Assembly: GCF_029227915.1 (NCBI RefSeq)
Contig: NC_079882.1
Coordinates: forward strand, 15,450,501-15,514,500
Direction: 5' to 3'
DNA from: Hydractinia symbiolongicarpus
Lineage: Eukaryota; Cnidaria; Hydrozoa; Anthoathecata; Hydractiniidae
DNA length: 64,000 nt
A program made the translations under genes and the position numbers. How positions within the stretch are numbered: the stretch's first letter is position 1; every line of letters starts with the position of its first letter. The notes under the pieces were generated by a model, which had not been told where the DNA came from, ran no database searches, and worked only from the letters and a program-made list of their open reading frames with translations. Positions 27,103-40,386 of the stretch are shown here, piece after piece.

Positions 27103-29650
27103 ATTAGAATGCAATGGGCCATATTACAGCCTTTATAGGACTGTGCACGTAGTTAAGAGTGTTGTAAGGCAACAGCGCTAATGAAAACGACTTGAGACGT
27201 TGTAGCGCATTAAGACTGGAACGACTAGTCCAATGGTAACCTGCACAGGCAGATGGAACCACGTGATTTACGTGTGAGGCCTTTATTAGACTGCAAAAAA
27301 CCAAATTACAGCCTTTATAGGACTGTGCACGTAGTTAAGAGTGTTGTAAGGCAACGGCGCTAATGAAAACGACTTGGGACGTTGTAGCGCATTGAGACTG
27401 GAAGGACTAGGTCAATGGTGACCTGCGCAGACCGGTGAAACCACGTGATTAACGTGTGAGGCCTTTATTAGACTGCAAAGGGCCATATTACAGCCTTTAT
27501 AGGACTGTGCACGTAGTTAAGAGAGTTCTAAGGCAACTTTGCCAATGAAAACGACTTGGGACGTTGTAGCGCATTGAGACTGTAAGGACTAGGCCAATGG
27601 TAACCTACGCAGACAGGTGAAACCACGTGATTTACGTGTGAGGCCTTTATTAGACTGCAAAAGGCCATATTACAGCCTTTATAGGACTGTGCAGGTAGTT
27701 AAAAGTGTTCTAAGGCCACGACGCTAAGGAAAACCACTTGGAACGTTGTAGTGCATTGAGACTGGACGGAATAGTCCAATAGTAACCTGCACAGGCAGAT
27801 GGAACCACGTGATTTACGTGTGAGGCCTCTATTAGACTGCAAAAGGCCAAATTAAAGCCTTTATAGGACTGTGCACGTAGTTAAGAGTGTTGTAAGGCAA
27901 CAGCGCTAATGAAAACGACTTGGGACGTTGTAGCGCATTGAGACTGGAAGGACTAGGTCAATGGTGACCTGCGCAGACCGGTGAAACCACGTGATTAACG
28001 TGTGAGGCCTTTATTAGACTGCAAAAGACCAAATTACAGCCTTTATAGGACTGTGCACGTAGTTAAGAGAGTTCTAAGGCAACTTCGCCAATGAAAACGA
28101 CTTGGGACGTTGTAGCGCATTGAGACTGTATGGACTAGGCCAATGGTAACCTACGCAGACAGGTGAAACCACGTGATTTACGTGTGAGGCCTTTATTAGA
28201 CTGCAAAAGGCCATATTACAGCCTTTATAGGACTGTGCAGGTAGTTAAGAGTGTTCTAAGGCCACGGCGCTAAGGAAAACCACTTGGAACGTTGTAGTGC
28301 ATTGAGATTGGAAGGAATAGCCCAATGGTAACCTGTGCAGGCAGATGGAATCACGTGATTTACGTGTGAGGCCTTTATTAGACTGCAAAAGGCCATATTA
28401 CAGCCTTTATAGGTCTGTGCACGTAGTTAAGAGTGTTGTAAAGCAAAAGCGCTAATGAAAACGACTTGGGACGTTGTAGCGCATTGAGACTGGAAGGAAT
28501 AGTCCAATGGTAACCTGCACAGGCAGATGGAACCACGTGATTTACGTGTGAGGCCTCTATTAGACTGTAAAATGCCAAATTAAAGCCTTTATAGGACTGT
28601 GCACGTAGTTAAGAGTGTTGTAAGGCAACAGCGCTAATAAAAACGACTTGGGACGTTGTAGCGCATTGCGACTGGAACGACTAGTCCAATGGTAACCTGC
28701 ATAGACCGGTGAAACTACGTGATTAACGTGTGAGGCCTTTATTAGACTGCAATGGGCCATATTACAGCCTTTATAGGACTGTGCACGTAGTTAAGAGTGT
28801 TGTAAAGCAACAGCCTTAATGAAAACGACTTGGGAGGTTGTAGCGCATTGAGACTGGAACGACTAGTCCAATGGTAACCTGCACAGGCAGATGGAACCAC
28901 GTGATTTACGTCTGAGGCCTCTATTAGACTGCAAAAGGCCATATTACAGCCTTTATGGGACTGTGCACGTAGTTAAGAGTGTTGTAAAGCAACAGCCTTA
29001 ATGAAAACGACTTGGGAGGTTGTAGCGCATTAAGACTGGAAGGACTAGGTCAATGGTGACCTGCGCAGAGAGGTGAAACCACGTGATTTACGTGTGAGGC
29101 CTTTATTAGACTGCAATGGGCCATATAACAGCCTTTATAGGACTGTGCACGTAGTTAAGAGAGTTCTAAGGCAACTTCGCTAATGAAAACGACTTGGGAC
29201 GTTGTAGCGCATTGAGACTGTAAGGACTAGGCCAATGGTAACCTACGCAGACAGGTGAAACCACGTGATTTACGTGTAAGGCCTTTATTAGACTGCAAAA
29301 GGCTATATTACAGCCTTTATAGGACTGTGCAGGTAGTTAAGAGTGTTCTAAGGCCACGGCGCTAAGGAAAACCACTTGGATCGTTGTAGTGCATTGAGAC
29401 TGGAAGGAATAGTCCAATGGTAACCTGCGCAGACAGATGGAACCACGTGATTTACGTGTGAGGCCTCTATTAGACTGCAAAAAGCCAAATTAAAGCCTTT
29501 ATAGGACTGTGCACGTAGTTAAGAGTGTTGTAAGGCAACAGCGCTAATGAAAACGACTTGGGACGTTGTAGCGCAATGAGACTGGAAGGACTAGGTCAAT
29601 GGTGACCTGCGCAGACCGGTGAAACCACGTGACTAACGTGTGAGGCCTTT
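27103..29650 (+). repeat. 14-monomer HOR (2548 bp), copy B
   Basis: In-register duplicate of copy A with very few visible differences, such as AAAATGCCAAATT near 28570, CTGCATAGACC near 28700 and GTGTAAGGCC near 29277. From about 27.64 kb onward it also matches 30.19-32.9 kb. Confidence 0.92.
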
Positions 29651-30184
29651 ATTAGAATGCAATGGGCCATATTACAGCCTTTATAGGACTGTGCACGTAG
29701 TTAAGGGTGTCTTAAGGCAACGGCTCTAATGAAAACTACTTGAGACGTTGTAGCACATTGAAACTAAAAGGACTAGGCCAATGGTAACCTGCGCAGACCG
29801 GTGAAACTACGTGATTTACGTGTGAGGCCTTTATTAGACTGCAAAAGGCCATATTACAGCCTTTATAGGACTGTGCACGTAGTTAAGAGTGTTGTAAAGC
29901 AACAGCCTTAATGAAAACGACTTGGGAGGTTGTAGCGCATTGAGACTGGAACGACTAGTCCAATGGTAACCTGCACAGGCAGATGGAACCACGTGATTTA
30001 CGTCTGAGGCCTCTATTAGACTGCAAAAGGCCATATTACAGCCTTTATGGGACTGTGCACGTAGTTAAGAGTGTTGTAAAGCAACAGCCTTAATGAAAAC
30101 GACTTGAGAGGTTGTAGCGCATTAAGACTGGAAGGACTAGGTCAATGGTGACCTGCGCAGACAGGTGAAACCACGTGATTTACG
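29651..30184 (+). repeat. Linker monomers at the end of 14-mer copy B
   Basis: After the shared monomer GAATGCAATGGGCC, this stretch changes to TTAAGGGTGTCTTAAGG and CATTGAAACTAAAAGG monomers instead of restarting the HOR in register. The same linker reappears at 32.39-32.9 kb, 2730 bp later. Confidence 0.82.
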
Positions 30185-32914
30185 TGTGAGGCCTTTATTA
30201 GACTGCAAAAGGCCATATTACAGCCTTTATAGGACTGTGCAGGTAGTTAAAAGTGTTCTAAGGCCACGACGCTAAGGAAAACCACTTGGAACGTTGTAGT
30301 GCATTGAGACTGGACGGAATAGTCCAATAGTAACCTGCACAGGCAGATGGAACCACGTGATTTACGTGTGAGGCCTCTATTAGACTGCAAAAGGCCAAAT
30401 TAAAGCCTTTATAGGACTGTGCACGTAGTTAAGAGTGTTGTAAGGCAACAGCGCTAATGAAAACGACTTGGGACGTTGTAGCGCATTGAGACTGGAAGGA
30501 CTAGGTCAATGGTGACCTGCGCAGACCGGTGAAACCACGTGATTAACGTGTGAGGCCTTTATTAGACTGCAAAAGACCAAATTACAGCCTTTATAGGACT
30601 GTGCACGTAGTTAAGAGAGTTCTAAGGCAACTTCGCCAATGAAAACGACTTGGGACGTTGTAGCGCATTGAGACTGTATGGACTAGGCCAATGGTAACCT
30701 ACGCAGACAGGTGAAACCACGTGATTTACGTGTGAGGCCTTTATTAGACTGCAAAAGGCCATATTACAGCCTTTATAGGACTGTGCAGGTAGTTAAGAGT
30801 GTTCTAAGGCCACGGCGCTAAGGAAAACCACTTGGAACGTTGTAGTGCATTGAGATTGGAAGGAATAGCCCAATGGTAACCTGTGCAGGCAGATGGAATC
30901 ACGTGATTTACGTGTGAGGCCTTTATTAGACTGCAAAAGGCCATATTACAGCCTTTATAGGTCTGTGCACGTAGTTAAGAGTGTTGTAAAGCAAAAGCGC
31001 TAATGAAAACGACTTGGGACGTTGTAGCGCATTGAGACTGGAAGGAATAGTCCAATGGTAACCTGCACAGGCAGATGGAACCACGTGATTTACGTGTGAG
31101 GCCTCTATTAGACTGTAAAAGGCCAAATTAAAGCCTTTATAGGACTGTGCACGTAGTTAAGAGTGTTGTAAGGCAACAGCGCTAATAAAAACGACTTGGG
31201 ACGTTGTAGCGCATTGCGACTGGAACGACTAGTCCAATGGTAACCTGCACAGACCGGTGAAACTACGTGATTAACGTGTGAGGCCTTTATTAGACTGCAA
31301 TGGGCCATATTACAGCCTTTATAGGACTGTGCACGTAGTTAAGAGTGTTGTAAAGCAACAGCCTTAATGAAAACGACTTGGGAGGTTGTAGCGCATTGAG
31401 ACTGGAACGACTAGTCCAATGGTAACCTGCACAGGCAGATGGAACCACGTGATTTACGTCTGAGGCCTCTATTAGACTGCAAAAGGCCATATTACAGCCT
31501 TTATGGGACTGTGCACGTAGTTAAGAGTGTTGTAAAGCAACAGCCTTAATGAAAACGACTTGGGAGGTTGTAGCGCATTAAGACTGGAAGGACTAGGTCA
31601 ATGGTGACCTGCGCAGACCGGTGAAACCACGTGAATAACGTGTGAGGCCTTTATTAGACTGCAAAAGGCTATATTACAGCCTTTATAGGACTGTGCACGT
31701 AGTTAAGAGAGTTCTAAGGCAACTTCGCCAATGAAAACGACTTGGGATGTTGTAGCGCATTGAGACTGTAAGGACTAGGCCAATGGTAACCTGCGCAGAG
31801 AGGTGAAACCACGTGATTTACGTGTGAGGCCTTTATTAGACTGCAATGGGCCATATAACAGCCTTTATAGGACTGTGCACGTAGTTAAGAGAGTTCTAAG
31901 GCAACTTCGCTAATGAAAACGACTTGGGACGTTGTAGCGCATTGAGACTGTAAGGACTAGGCCAATGGTAACCTACGCAGACAGGTGAAACCACGTGATT
32001 TACGTGTGAGGCCTTTATTAGACTGCAAAAGGCTATATTACAGCCTTTATAGAACTGTGCAGGTAGTTAAGAGTGTTCTAAGGCCACGGCGCTAAGGAAA
32101 ACCACTTGGATCGTTGTAGTGCATTGAGACTGGAAGGAATAGTCCAATGGTAACCTGCGCAGACAGATGGAACCACGTGATTTACGTGTGAGGCCTCTAT
32201 TAGACTGCAAAAAGCCAAATTAAAGCCTTTATAGGACTGTGCACGTAGTTAAGAGTGTTGTAAGGCAACAGCGCTAATGAAAACGACTTGGGACGTTGTA
32301 GCGCAATGAGACTGGAAGGACTAGGTCAATGGTGACCTGCGCAGACCGGTGAAACCACGTGACTAACGTGTGAGGCCTTTATTAGAATGCAATGGGCCAT
32401 ATTACAGCCTTTATAGGACTGTGCACGTAGTTAAGGGTGTCTTAAGGTAACGGCTCTAATGAAAACTACTTGAGACGTTGTAGCACATTGAAACTAAAAG
32501 GACTAGGCCAATGGTAACCTGTGTAGACCGGTGAAACTACGTGATTTACGTGTGAGGCCTTTATTAGACTGCAAAAGGCCATATTACAGCCTTTATAGGA
32601 CTGTGCACGTAGTTAAGAGTGTTGTAAAGCAACAGCCTTAATGAAAACGAATTGGGAGGTTGTAGCGCATTGAGACTGGAACGACTAGTCCAATGGTAAC
32701 CTGCACAGGCAGATGGAACCACGTGATTTACGTCTGAGGCCTCTATTAGACTGCAAAAGGCCATATTACAGCCTTTATGGGACTGTGCACGTAGTTAAGA
32801 GTGTTGTAAAGCAACAGCCTTAATGAAAACGACTTGAGAGGTTGTAGCGCATTAAGACTGGAAGGACTAGGTCAATGGTGACCTGCGCAGACCGGTGAAA
32901 CCACGTGATTAACG
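30185..32914 (+). repeat. 14-mer HOR, expanded copy C (2730 bp, 15 monomers)
   Basis: Matches 27.64-30.18 kb at 2548 bp up to about 31.6 kb and at 2730 bp thereafter. The extra 182-bp monomer lies near 31.62-31.80 kb (ACGTGAATAACGTG, then GGGATGTTGTAGC). The relation continues through the linker monomers to about 32.9 kb. Confidence 0.88.
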
Positions 32915-33354
32915 TGTGAGGCCTTTATTAGACTGCAAAGGGCCATATTACAGCATTTATAGGACTGTGCACGTAGTTAAGAGAGTTCTAAGGCAACTTC
33001 GCCAATGAAAACGACTTGGGATGTTGTAGCGCATTGAGACTGTAAGGACTAGGCCAATGGTAACCTGCGCAGAGAAGTGAAACCACGTGATTTACGTGTG
33101 AGGCCTTTATTAGACTGCAATGGCCCATATAACAGCCTTTATAGGACTGTGCACGTAGTTAAGAGAGTTCCAAGGCAACTTCGCCAATGAAAACGACTTG
33201 GGACGTTGTAGCGCATTGAGACTGTAAGGGCTAGGCCAATGGTAACCTACGCAGACAGGTGAAACCACGTGATTAACGTGCGAGGCCTTTATTAGACTGC
33301 AAAGGGCCATATTACAGCCTTTATAGGACTGTGCACGTAGTTAAGAGAGTTCTA
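32915..33354 (+). repeat. Short mosaic between HORs
   Basis: A few monomers of mixed subtype (CAATGGCCCATATAACAGCC, GAGTTCCAAGGC, AACGTGCGAGGCC) without a tandem partner. Confidence 0.75.
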
Positions 33355-34623
33355 AGGCAAGGGCACTAATTAAAACGACTTCGGACGTTGTAGCGCATTG
33401 AGACTGGAAGGACTAGGTCAATGGTGATCTGCGCAGACCGGTGAAACCACGTGACTAACGTGTGAGGCCTTTATTAGACTGCAATGGGCCATATTACAGC
33501 CTTTATAGGACTGTGCACGTAGTTAAGAGTGTTGTAAAGCAACAGCGCTAATGAAAACGACTTGGAAAGTTGTAGCGCATTGAGACTGGAACGACTAGTC
33601 CAATGGTAACCTGCACAGACAGATGGAACCACGTGATTTACGTGTGAGGCCTCTATTAGACTGCAAAAGGCCAAATTACAGCCTTTATAGGACTGTGCAC
33701 GTAGTTAAGAGTGTTGTAAGGCAACAGCGCTAATGAAAACGACTTGGGACGTTGTAGCGCATTGAGACTGGAACGACTAGTCCAATGGTAACCTGCACAG
33801 GCAGATGGAACCACGTGATTAACGTGCGAGGCCTTTATTAGACTGCAAAGGGCCATATTACAGCCTTTATAGGACTGTGCACGTAGTTAAGAGTGTTGTA
33901 AGGCAACGGCGCTAATGAAAACGACTTGGGACGTTGTAGCGCATTGAAATTGGAAGGACTAGGCCAATGGTAACCTGCGCAGACCGGTGAAACCACGTGA
34001 TTTACGTGTGAGGCCTTTATTAGACTGCAAAAGGCCATATCACAGCCTTTATAGGACTGTGCACGTAGTTAAGAGTGTTGTAAAGCAATGGCGCTAATGA
34101 AAACGACTTGGGACGTTGTAGCACATGGAGACTGGAAGGACTAGACCAATGGTAACCTGCACAGGCAGGTGAAACCACGTGATTTACGTATGAAGCCTTT
34201 ACTAGACCGCAAAAGGCCAAATTACAGCCTTTATAGGACTGTGCACGTAGTTAAGAGTGTTGTAAAGCAACGGCGCCAATGAAAACGACTTGGGACGTTG
34301 TAGCGCATTGAGACTGTAAGGACTAGGCCAATGGTAACCTACGCAGTGAAACCACGTGATTTACGTGTGAGGCCTTTATTAGACTGCAAAAGGCCATATT
34401 ACAGCCTTTATAGGACTATGCAGGTAGTTAAGAGTGTTCTAAGGCCACGGCGCTAAGGAAAACCACTTGGAACGTTGTAGTGCATTGAGACTGGAAGGAA
34501 TAGTCCAATGGTAACCTGCGCAGGCAGATGAAACCACGTGATTTACGTGTGAGGACTTTATTACACTGCAAAAGGCCATATTACAGCCTTTATAGGACTG
34601 TGCACGTAGTTAAGAGTGTTCTA
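33355..34623 (+). repeat. 7-monomer HOR (1269 bp), copy 1
   Basis: Seven monomers with one 5-bp deletion (CTACGCAGTGAAACC at 34176-34352), so 1269 bp rather than 1274. Markers are CACTAATTAAAACGACTTC, TTGGAAAGTTG, AACGTGCGAGGCC and CATATCACAGCC. Confidence 0.92.
34176..34352 (+). repeat. 177-bp monomer with 5-bp deletion
   Basis: GCAGTGAAACC replaces GCAGACAGGTGAAACC: 5 bp (ACAGG) are missing, removing the right arm of the ACCTG/CAGGT dyad. The same deletion occurs at 35445-35621, 39079-39255 and 42498-42674, so the event was copied with its HOR. Confidence 0.9.
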
Positions 34624-35892
34624 AGGCAACGGCACTAATTAAAACGACTTCGGACGTTGTAGCGCATTGAGACTGGAAGGACTAGGTCAATGGTGATCTG
34701 CGCAGACCGGTGAAACCACGTGACTAACGTGTGAGGCCTTTATTAGACTGCAATGGGCCATATTACAGCCTTTATAGGACTGTGCACGTAGTTAAGAGTG
34801 TTGTAAAGCAACAGCGCTAATGAAAACGACTTGGAAAGTTGTAGCGCATTGAGACTGGAACGACTAGTCCAATGGTAACCTGCACAGGCAGATGGAACCA
34901 CGTGATTTACGTGTGAGGCCTCTATTAGACTGCAAAAGGCCAAATTACAGCCTTTATAGGACTGTGCACGTAGTTAAGAGTGTTGTAAGGCAACAGCGCT
35001 AATGAAAACGACTTGGGACGTTGTAGCGCATTGAGACTGGAACGACTAGTCCAATGGTAACCTGCACAGGCAGATGGAACCACGTGATTAACGTGCGAGG
35101 CCTTTATTAGACTGCAAAGGGCCATATTACAGCCTTTATAGGACTGTGCACGTAGTTAAGAGTGTTGTAAGGCAACGGCGCTAATGAAAACGACTTGGGA
35201 CGTTGTAGCGCATTGAAATTGGAAGGACTAGGCCAATGGTAACCTGCGCAGACCGGTGAAACCACGTGATTTACGTGTGAGGCCTTTATTAGACTGCAAA
35301 AGGCCATATCACAGCCTTTATAGGACTGTGCACGTAGTTAAGAGTGTTGTAAAGCAATGGCGCTAATGAAAACGACTTGGGACGTTGTAGCACATGGAGA
35401 CTGGAAGGACTAGACCAATGGTAACCTGCACAGGCAGGTGAAACCACGTGATTTACGTATGAAGCCTTTACTAGACCGCAAAAGGCCAAATTACAGCCTT
35501 TATAGGACTGTGCACGTAGTTAAGAGTGTTGTAAAGCAACGGCGCCAATGAAAACGACTTGGGACGTTGTAGCGCATTGAGACTGTAAGGACTAGGCCAA
35601 TGGTAACCTACGCAGTGAAACCACGTGATTTACGTGTGAGGCCTTTATTAGACTGCAAAAGGCCATATTACAGCCTTTATAGGACTATGCAGGTAGTTAA
35701 GAGTGTTCTAAGGCCACGGCGCTAAGGAAAACCACTTGGAACGTTGTAGTGCATTGAGACTGGAAGGAATAGTCCAATGGTAACCTGCGCAGGCAGATGA
35801 AACCACGTGATTTACGTGTGAGGACTTTATTACACTGCAAAAGGCCATATTACAGCCTTTATAGGACTGTGCACGTAGTTAAGAGTGTTGTA
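34624..35892 (+). repeat. 7-monomer HOR (1269 bp), copy 2
   Basis: Tandem copy of the preceding 1269 bp. By eye I found one clear substitution (CACAGGCAGATGG for CACAGACAGATGG near 34886). Its right part, from the 5-bp-deletion monomer, also starts the ~20-monomer HOR. Confidence 0.92.
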
Positions 35893-38800
35893 AAGCAACG
35901 GCGCCAATGAAAACGACTTGGGACGTTGTAGCGCATTGAGACTGTAAGGAGTAGGCCAATGGTAACCTGCGCAGACAGGTGAAACCACGTGATTTACGTG
36001 TGAGGCCTTTATTAGACTGCAAAAGGCCATATTACAGCCTTTATAGGACTGTGCACGTAGTTAAGAGTGTTCTAAGGCAACTTCGCCAATGAAAACGACT
36101 TGGGACGTTGTAGTGCATTGAGACTGGAAGGAATAGTCAAATGGAAACCTGCGCAGGCAGATGGAACCATGTGATTTACGTGTGAGGCCTTTATTAGACT
36201 GCAAAAGGCCATATTACAGCCTTTATAGGACTGTGCACGTAGTTAAGAGTGTTGTAAAGCAATGGCGCTAATGAAAACGACTTGGGACGTTGTAGCACAT
36301 GGAGACTGGAAGGACTAGACCAATGGTAACCTGCACAGGCAGGTGAAACCACGTGATTTACGTATGAAGCCTTTACTAGACCGCAAAAGGCCAAATTACA
36401 GCCTTTATAGGACTGTGCACGTAGTTAAGAGTGTTGTAAGGCAACGGCGCTAATGAAAACGACTTGGGACGTTTTAGCGCATTGAAATTGGAAGGACTAG
36501 GCCAATGGTAACCTGCGCAGACCGGTGAAACCACGTGATTTACGTGTGAGGCCTTTATTAGACTGCAAAAGGCCATATCACAGCCTTTATAGGACTGTGC
36601 ACGTAGTTAAGAGTGTTGTAAAGCAATGGCGCTAATGAAAACGACTTGGGACGTTGTAGCACATGGAGACTGGAAGGACTAGACCAATGGTAACCTGCAC
36701 AGGCAGGTGAAACCACGTGATTTACGTATGAAGCCTTTACTACACCGCAAAAGGCCAAATTACAGCCTTTATAGGACTGTGCACGTAGTTAAGAGTGTTG
36801 TAAAGCAACGGCGCCAATGAAAACGACTTGGGACGTTGTAGCGCATTGAGACTGTAAGGACTAGGCCAATGGTAACCTGCGGAGACAGGTGAAACCACGT
36901 GATTTAAGTGTGAGGCTTTTATTAGACTGCAAAAGGCCATATCACAGCCTTTATAGGACTGTGCACGTAGTTAAGAGTGTTGTAAAGCAACGGCGCCAAT
37001 GAAAACGACTTGGGATGTTGTAGCGTATTGAGACTGTAAGGACTAGGCCAATGGTAACCTGCGCAGACAGGTGAAACCACGTGATTTACGTGTGAGGCCT
37101 TTATTAGACCGCAAAAGGCCATATCATAGCTTTTATAGGACTTTGCGCGTAGTTAAGAGTGTTCTAAGGCAACTTCGCAAATGAAAACGACTTGGGACGT
37201 TGTAGCACCTTGAGACTGGAAGGACTAGGCCAATGGGAACCTGCACACGCAAATGGAACCACGTGATTTACGTGTGAGGCCTTTATTAGACTGCAAAAGG
37301 CCATAATACAGCCTTTATAGGACTAGGACGTAGTTAAGAGTGTTCTAAGGCAACTTCGCTAATGAAAACGACTTGGGACGTTGTAGCGCATTGAGACTGG
37401 AAGGACTAGGCCAATGGTAACCTGCGCAGACCGGTGAAACCACGTGATTTACGTGTGAGGCCTTTATTAGACTGCAAAAGGCCATATTACAGCCTTTATA
37501 GGACTGTGCACGTATTTAAGAGTGTTGTAAGGCAACAGCGATAATGAAAACGCCTTGAGACGTTGTAGCGCATTTAGACTGGAAGGAATAGTCCAATGGT
37601 AACCTGCGCAGACCGATGAAACCACGTGATTAACGTGTGAGGCCTTTATTAGACTGCAAAAGGCCAAATTACAGCCTTTATAGGACTGTGCACGTAGTTA
37701 AGAGTGTTGTAAGGCAACGGCGCTAATGAAAACCACTTGGAACGTTGTAGTGCATTGAGACTGGAAGGAATGGTCCAATGGTAACCTGCGTAGGCAGATG
37801 GAACCACGTGATTTACGTGTGAGGACTTTATTAGACTGCAAAAGGCCATATTACAGCCTTTATAGGACTGTGCACGTAGTTAAGAGTGTCTTAAGGCAAC
37901 GGCGCTAATGAAAACGACTTGAGACGTTGTAGCACATTGAGACTGAAAGGACTAAGCCAATGGAAACCTGCACAGGCAAATGGAACCACGTGATTTACGT
38001 GTGAGGTCTTTATTAGACTGCAAAAGGCCATATTACAGCCTTTATAGGACTGTGCACTTAATTAAGACTGTTGTAAGGCAACGGCGCTAATGAAAACGAC
38101 TTGGGACGTTGTAGCGCATTGACACTGGAAGGACTAGGTCAATGGTGACCTGCGCAGACCGGTGAAACCACTTGATTAACCTGTGAGGCCTTTATTAGCG
38201 TGCAAAGGGCCATATTACAGCCTTTATAGGACTGTGCACGTAGTTAAGAGTGTTGTAAGGCAACGGCGCTAATGAAAACGACTTGGGACGTTGTAGCGCA
38301 TTGAGACTGGAAGGACTAGGTCAATGGTGACCTGTGCAGACCGGTGAAACCACGTGATTAACGTGTGAGGCCTTTATTAGACTGCAAAGGGCCATATTAC
38401 AGCCTTTATAGGACTGTGCACGTAGTTAAGAGTGTTCTAAGGCAACTTCGCCATTGAAAATGACTTGGGACGTTGTAGCGCATTGAGACTGTAAGGACTA
38501 GGCCAATGGTAACCTACGCAGACAGGTGAAACCACGTGATTTACGTGTGAGGCCTTTATTACACTGCAAAAGGCCATATTACAGCCTTTATAGGACTGTG
38601 CACGCAGTTAAGAGTGTTGTAAAGCAACGGCGCCAATGAAAACGACTTGGGACGTTGTAGCGCATTGAAACTGTAAGGACTAGGCCAATGGTAACCTACG
38701 CAGACAGGTGAAACCATGTGATTTACGTGTGAGGCCTTTATTACACTGCAAAAGGCCATATTACAGCCTTTATAGGACTGTGCACGTAGTTAAGAGTGTT

Positions 38801-39245
38801 GTAAAGCAACGGCGCCAATGAAAACGACTTGGGACGTTGTAGCGCATTGAGACTGTAAGGACTAGGCCAATGGTAACCTGCGCAGGCAGGTGAAACCACG
38901 TGAATTACGTGTGAGGCCTTTATTAGACTGCAAAAGGCCATATTACAGCCTTTATAGGACTTTGCACGTAGTTAAGAGTGTTCTAAGGCAACTTCACCAA
39001 TGAAAACGACTTGGGACGTTGTAGCGTATTGAGACTGTAAGGACTAGGCCAATGGTAACCTGCACAGGCAGATGGAACCACGTGATTTACGTGTGAGGCC
39101 TCTATTAGACTGCAAAAGGCCAAATTACAGCCTTTATAGGACTGTGCACGTAGTTAAGAGTGTTGTAAGGCAACAGCGCTAATGAAAACGACTTGGGACG
39201 TTGTAGCGCATTGAGACTGGAACGACTAGTCCAATGGTAACCTAA
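35612..39245 (+). repeat. ~20-monomer HOR, copy A (3634 bp)
   Basis: The largest HOR in the window, counted from the 5-bp-deletion mark GCAGTGAAACC to its next occurrence. Markers include CATTTAGACTGG with ACGCCTTGAG, AATGGTCCAATGG with GCGTAGGCAG, GCACTTAATTAAGACTG, CACTTGATTAACCTGTGAGG, GCGTGCAAAGGG and GACTAGGACGTAG. Related markers recur about 3634 bp downstream. Its first 280 bases overlap the end of the 1269-bp HOR. Confidence 0.9.
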
Positions 39246-40202
39246 GCAGTGAAACCACGTGATTTACGTGTGAGGCCTTTATTAGACTGCAAAAGGCCAT
39301 ATTACAGCCTTTATAGGACTATGCAGGTAGTTAAGAGTGTTCTAAGGCCACGGCGCTAAGGAAAACCACTTGGAACGTTGTAGTGCATTGAGACTGGAAG
39401 GAATAGTCCAATGGTAACCTGCGCAGGCAGATGAAACCACGTGATTTACGTGTGAGGACTTTATTACACTGCAAAAGGCCATATTACAGCCTTTATAGGA
39501 CTGTGCACGTAGTTAAGAGTGTTGTAAAGCAACGGCGCCAATGAAAACGACTTGGGACGTTGTAGCGCATTGAGACTGTAAGGAGCAGGCCAATGGTAAC
39601 CTGCGCAGACAGGTGAAACCACGTGATTTACGTGTGAGGCCTTTATTAGACTGCAAAAGGCCATATTACAGCCTTTATAGGACTGTGCACGTAGTTAAGA
39701 GTGTTCTAAGGCAACTTCGCAAATGAAAACGACTTGGGACGTTGTAGTGCATTGAGACTGGAAGGAATAGTCAAATGGTAACCTGCGCAGGCAGATGGAA
39801 CCATGTGATTTACGTGTGAGGCCTTTATTAGACTGCAAAAGGCCATATTACAGCCTTTATAGGACTGTGCACGTAGTTAAGAGTGTTGTAAAGCAATGGC
39901 GCTAATGAAAACGACTTGGGACGTTGTAGCACATGGAGACTGGAAGGACTAGACCAATGGTAACCTGCACAGGCAGGTGAAACCACGTGATTTACGTATG
40001 AAGCCTTTACTAGACCGCAAAAGGCCAAATTACAGCCTTTATAGGACTGTGCACGTAGTTAAGAGTGTTGTAAGGCAACGGCGCTAATGAAAACGACTTG
40101 GGACGTTGTAGCGCATTGAAATTGGAAGGACTAGGCCAATGGTAACCTGCGCAGACCGGTGAAACCACGTGATTTACGTGTGAGGCCTTTATTAGACTGC
40201 AA

Positions 40203-40386
40203 AAGGCCATATCACAGCCTTTATAGGACTGTGCACGTAGTTAAGAGTGTTGTAAAGCAATGGCGCTAATGAAAACGACTTGGGACGTTGTAGCACATGG
40301 AGACTGGAAGGACTAGGCCAATGGTAACCTGCGGAGACAGGTGAAACCACGTGATTTACGTGTGAGGCTTTTATTAGACTGCAAAA
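40203..40386 (+). repeat. Hybrid monomer in HOR copy B
   Basis: The left part (CATATCACAGCC, CAATGGCGCTAATG, CATGGAGACTGG) matches the monomer at about 36.57 kb of copy A. The right part (CTGCGGAGACAGG, GGCTTTTATT) matches the end of the next monomer, about 36.87 kb. Copy B therefore lost 182 bp by an in-register exchange inside the shared segment between 36.69 and 36.86 kb. Confidence 0.85.
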
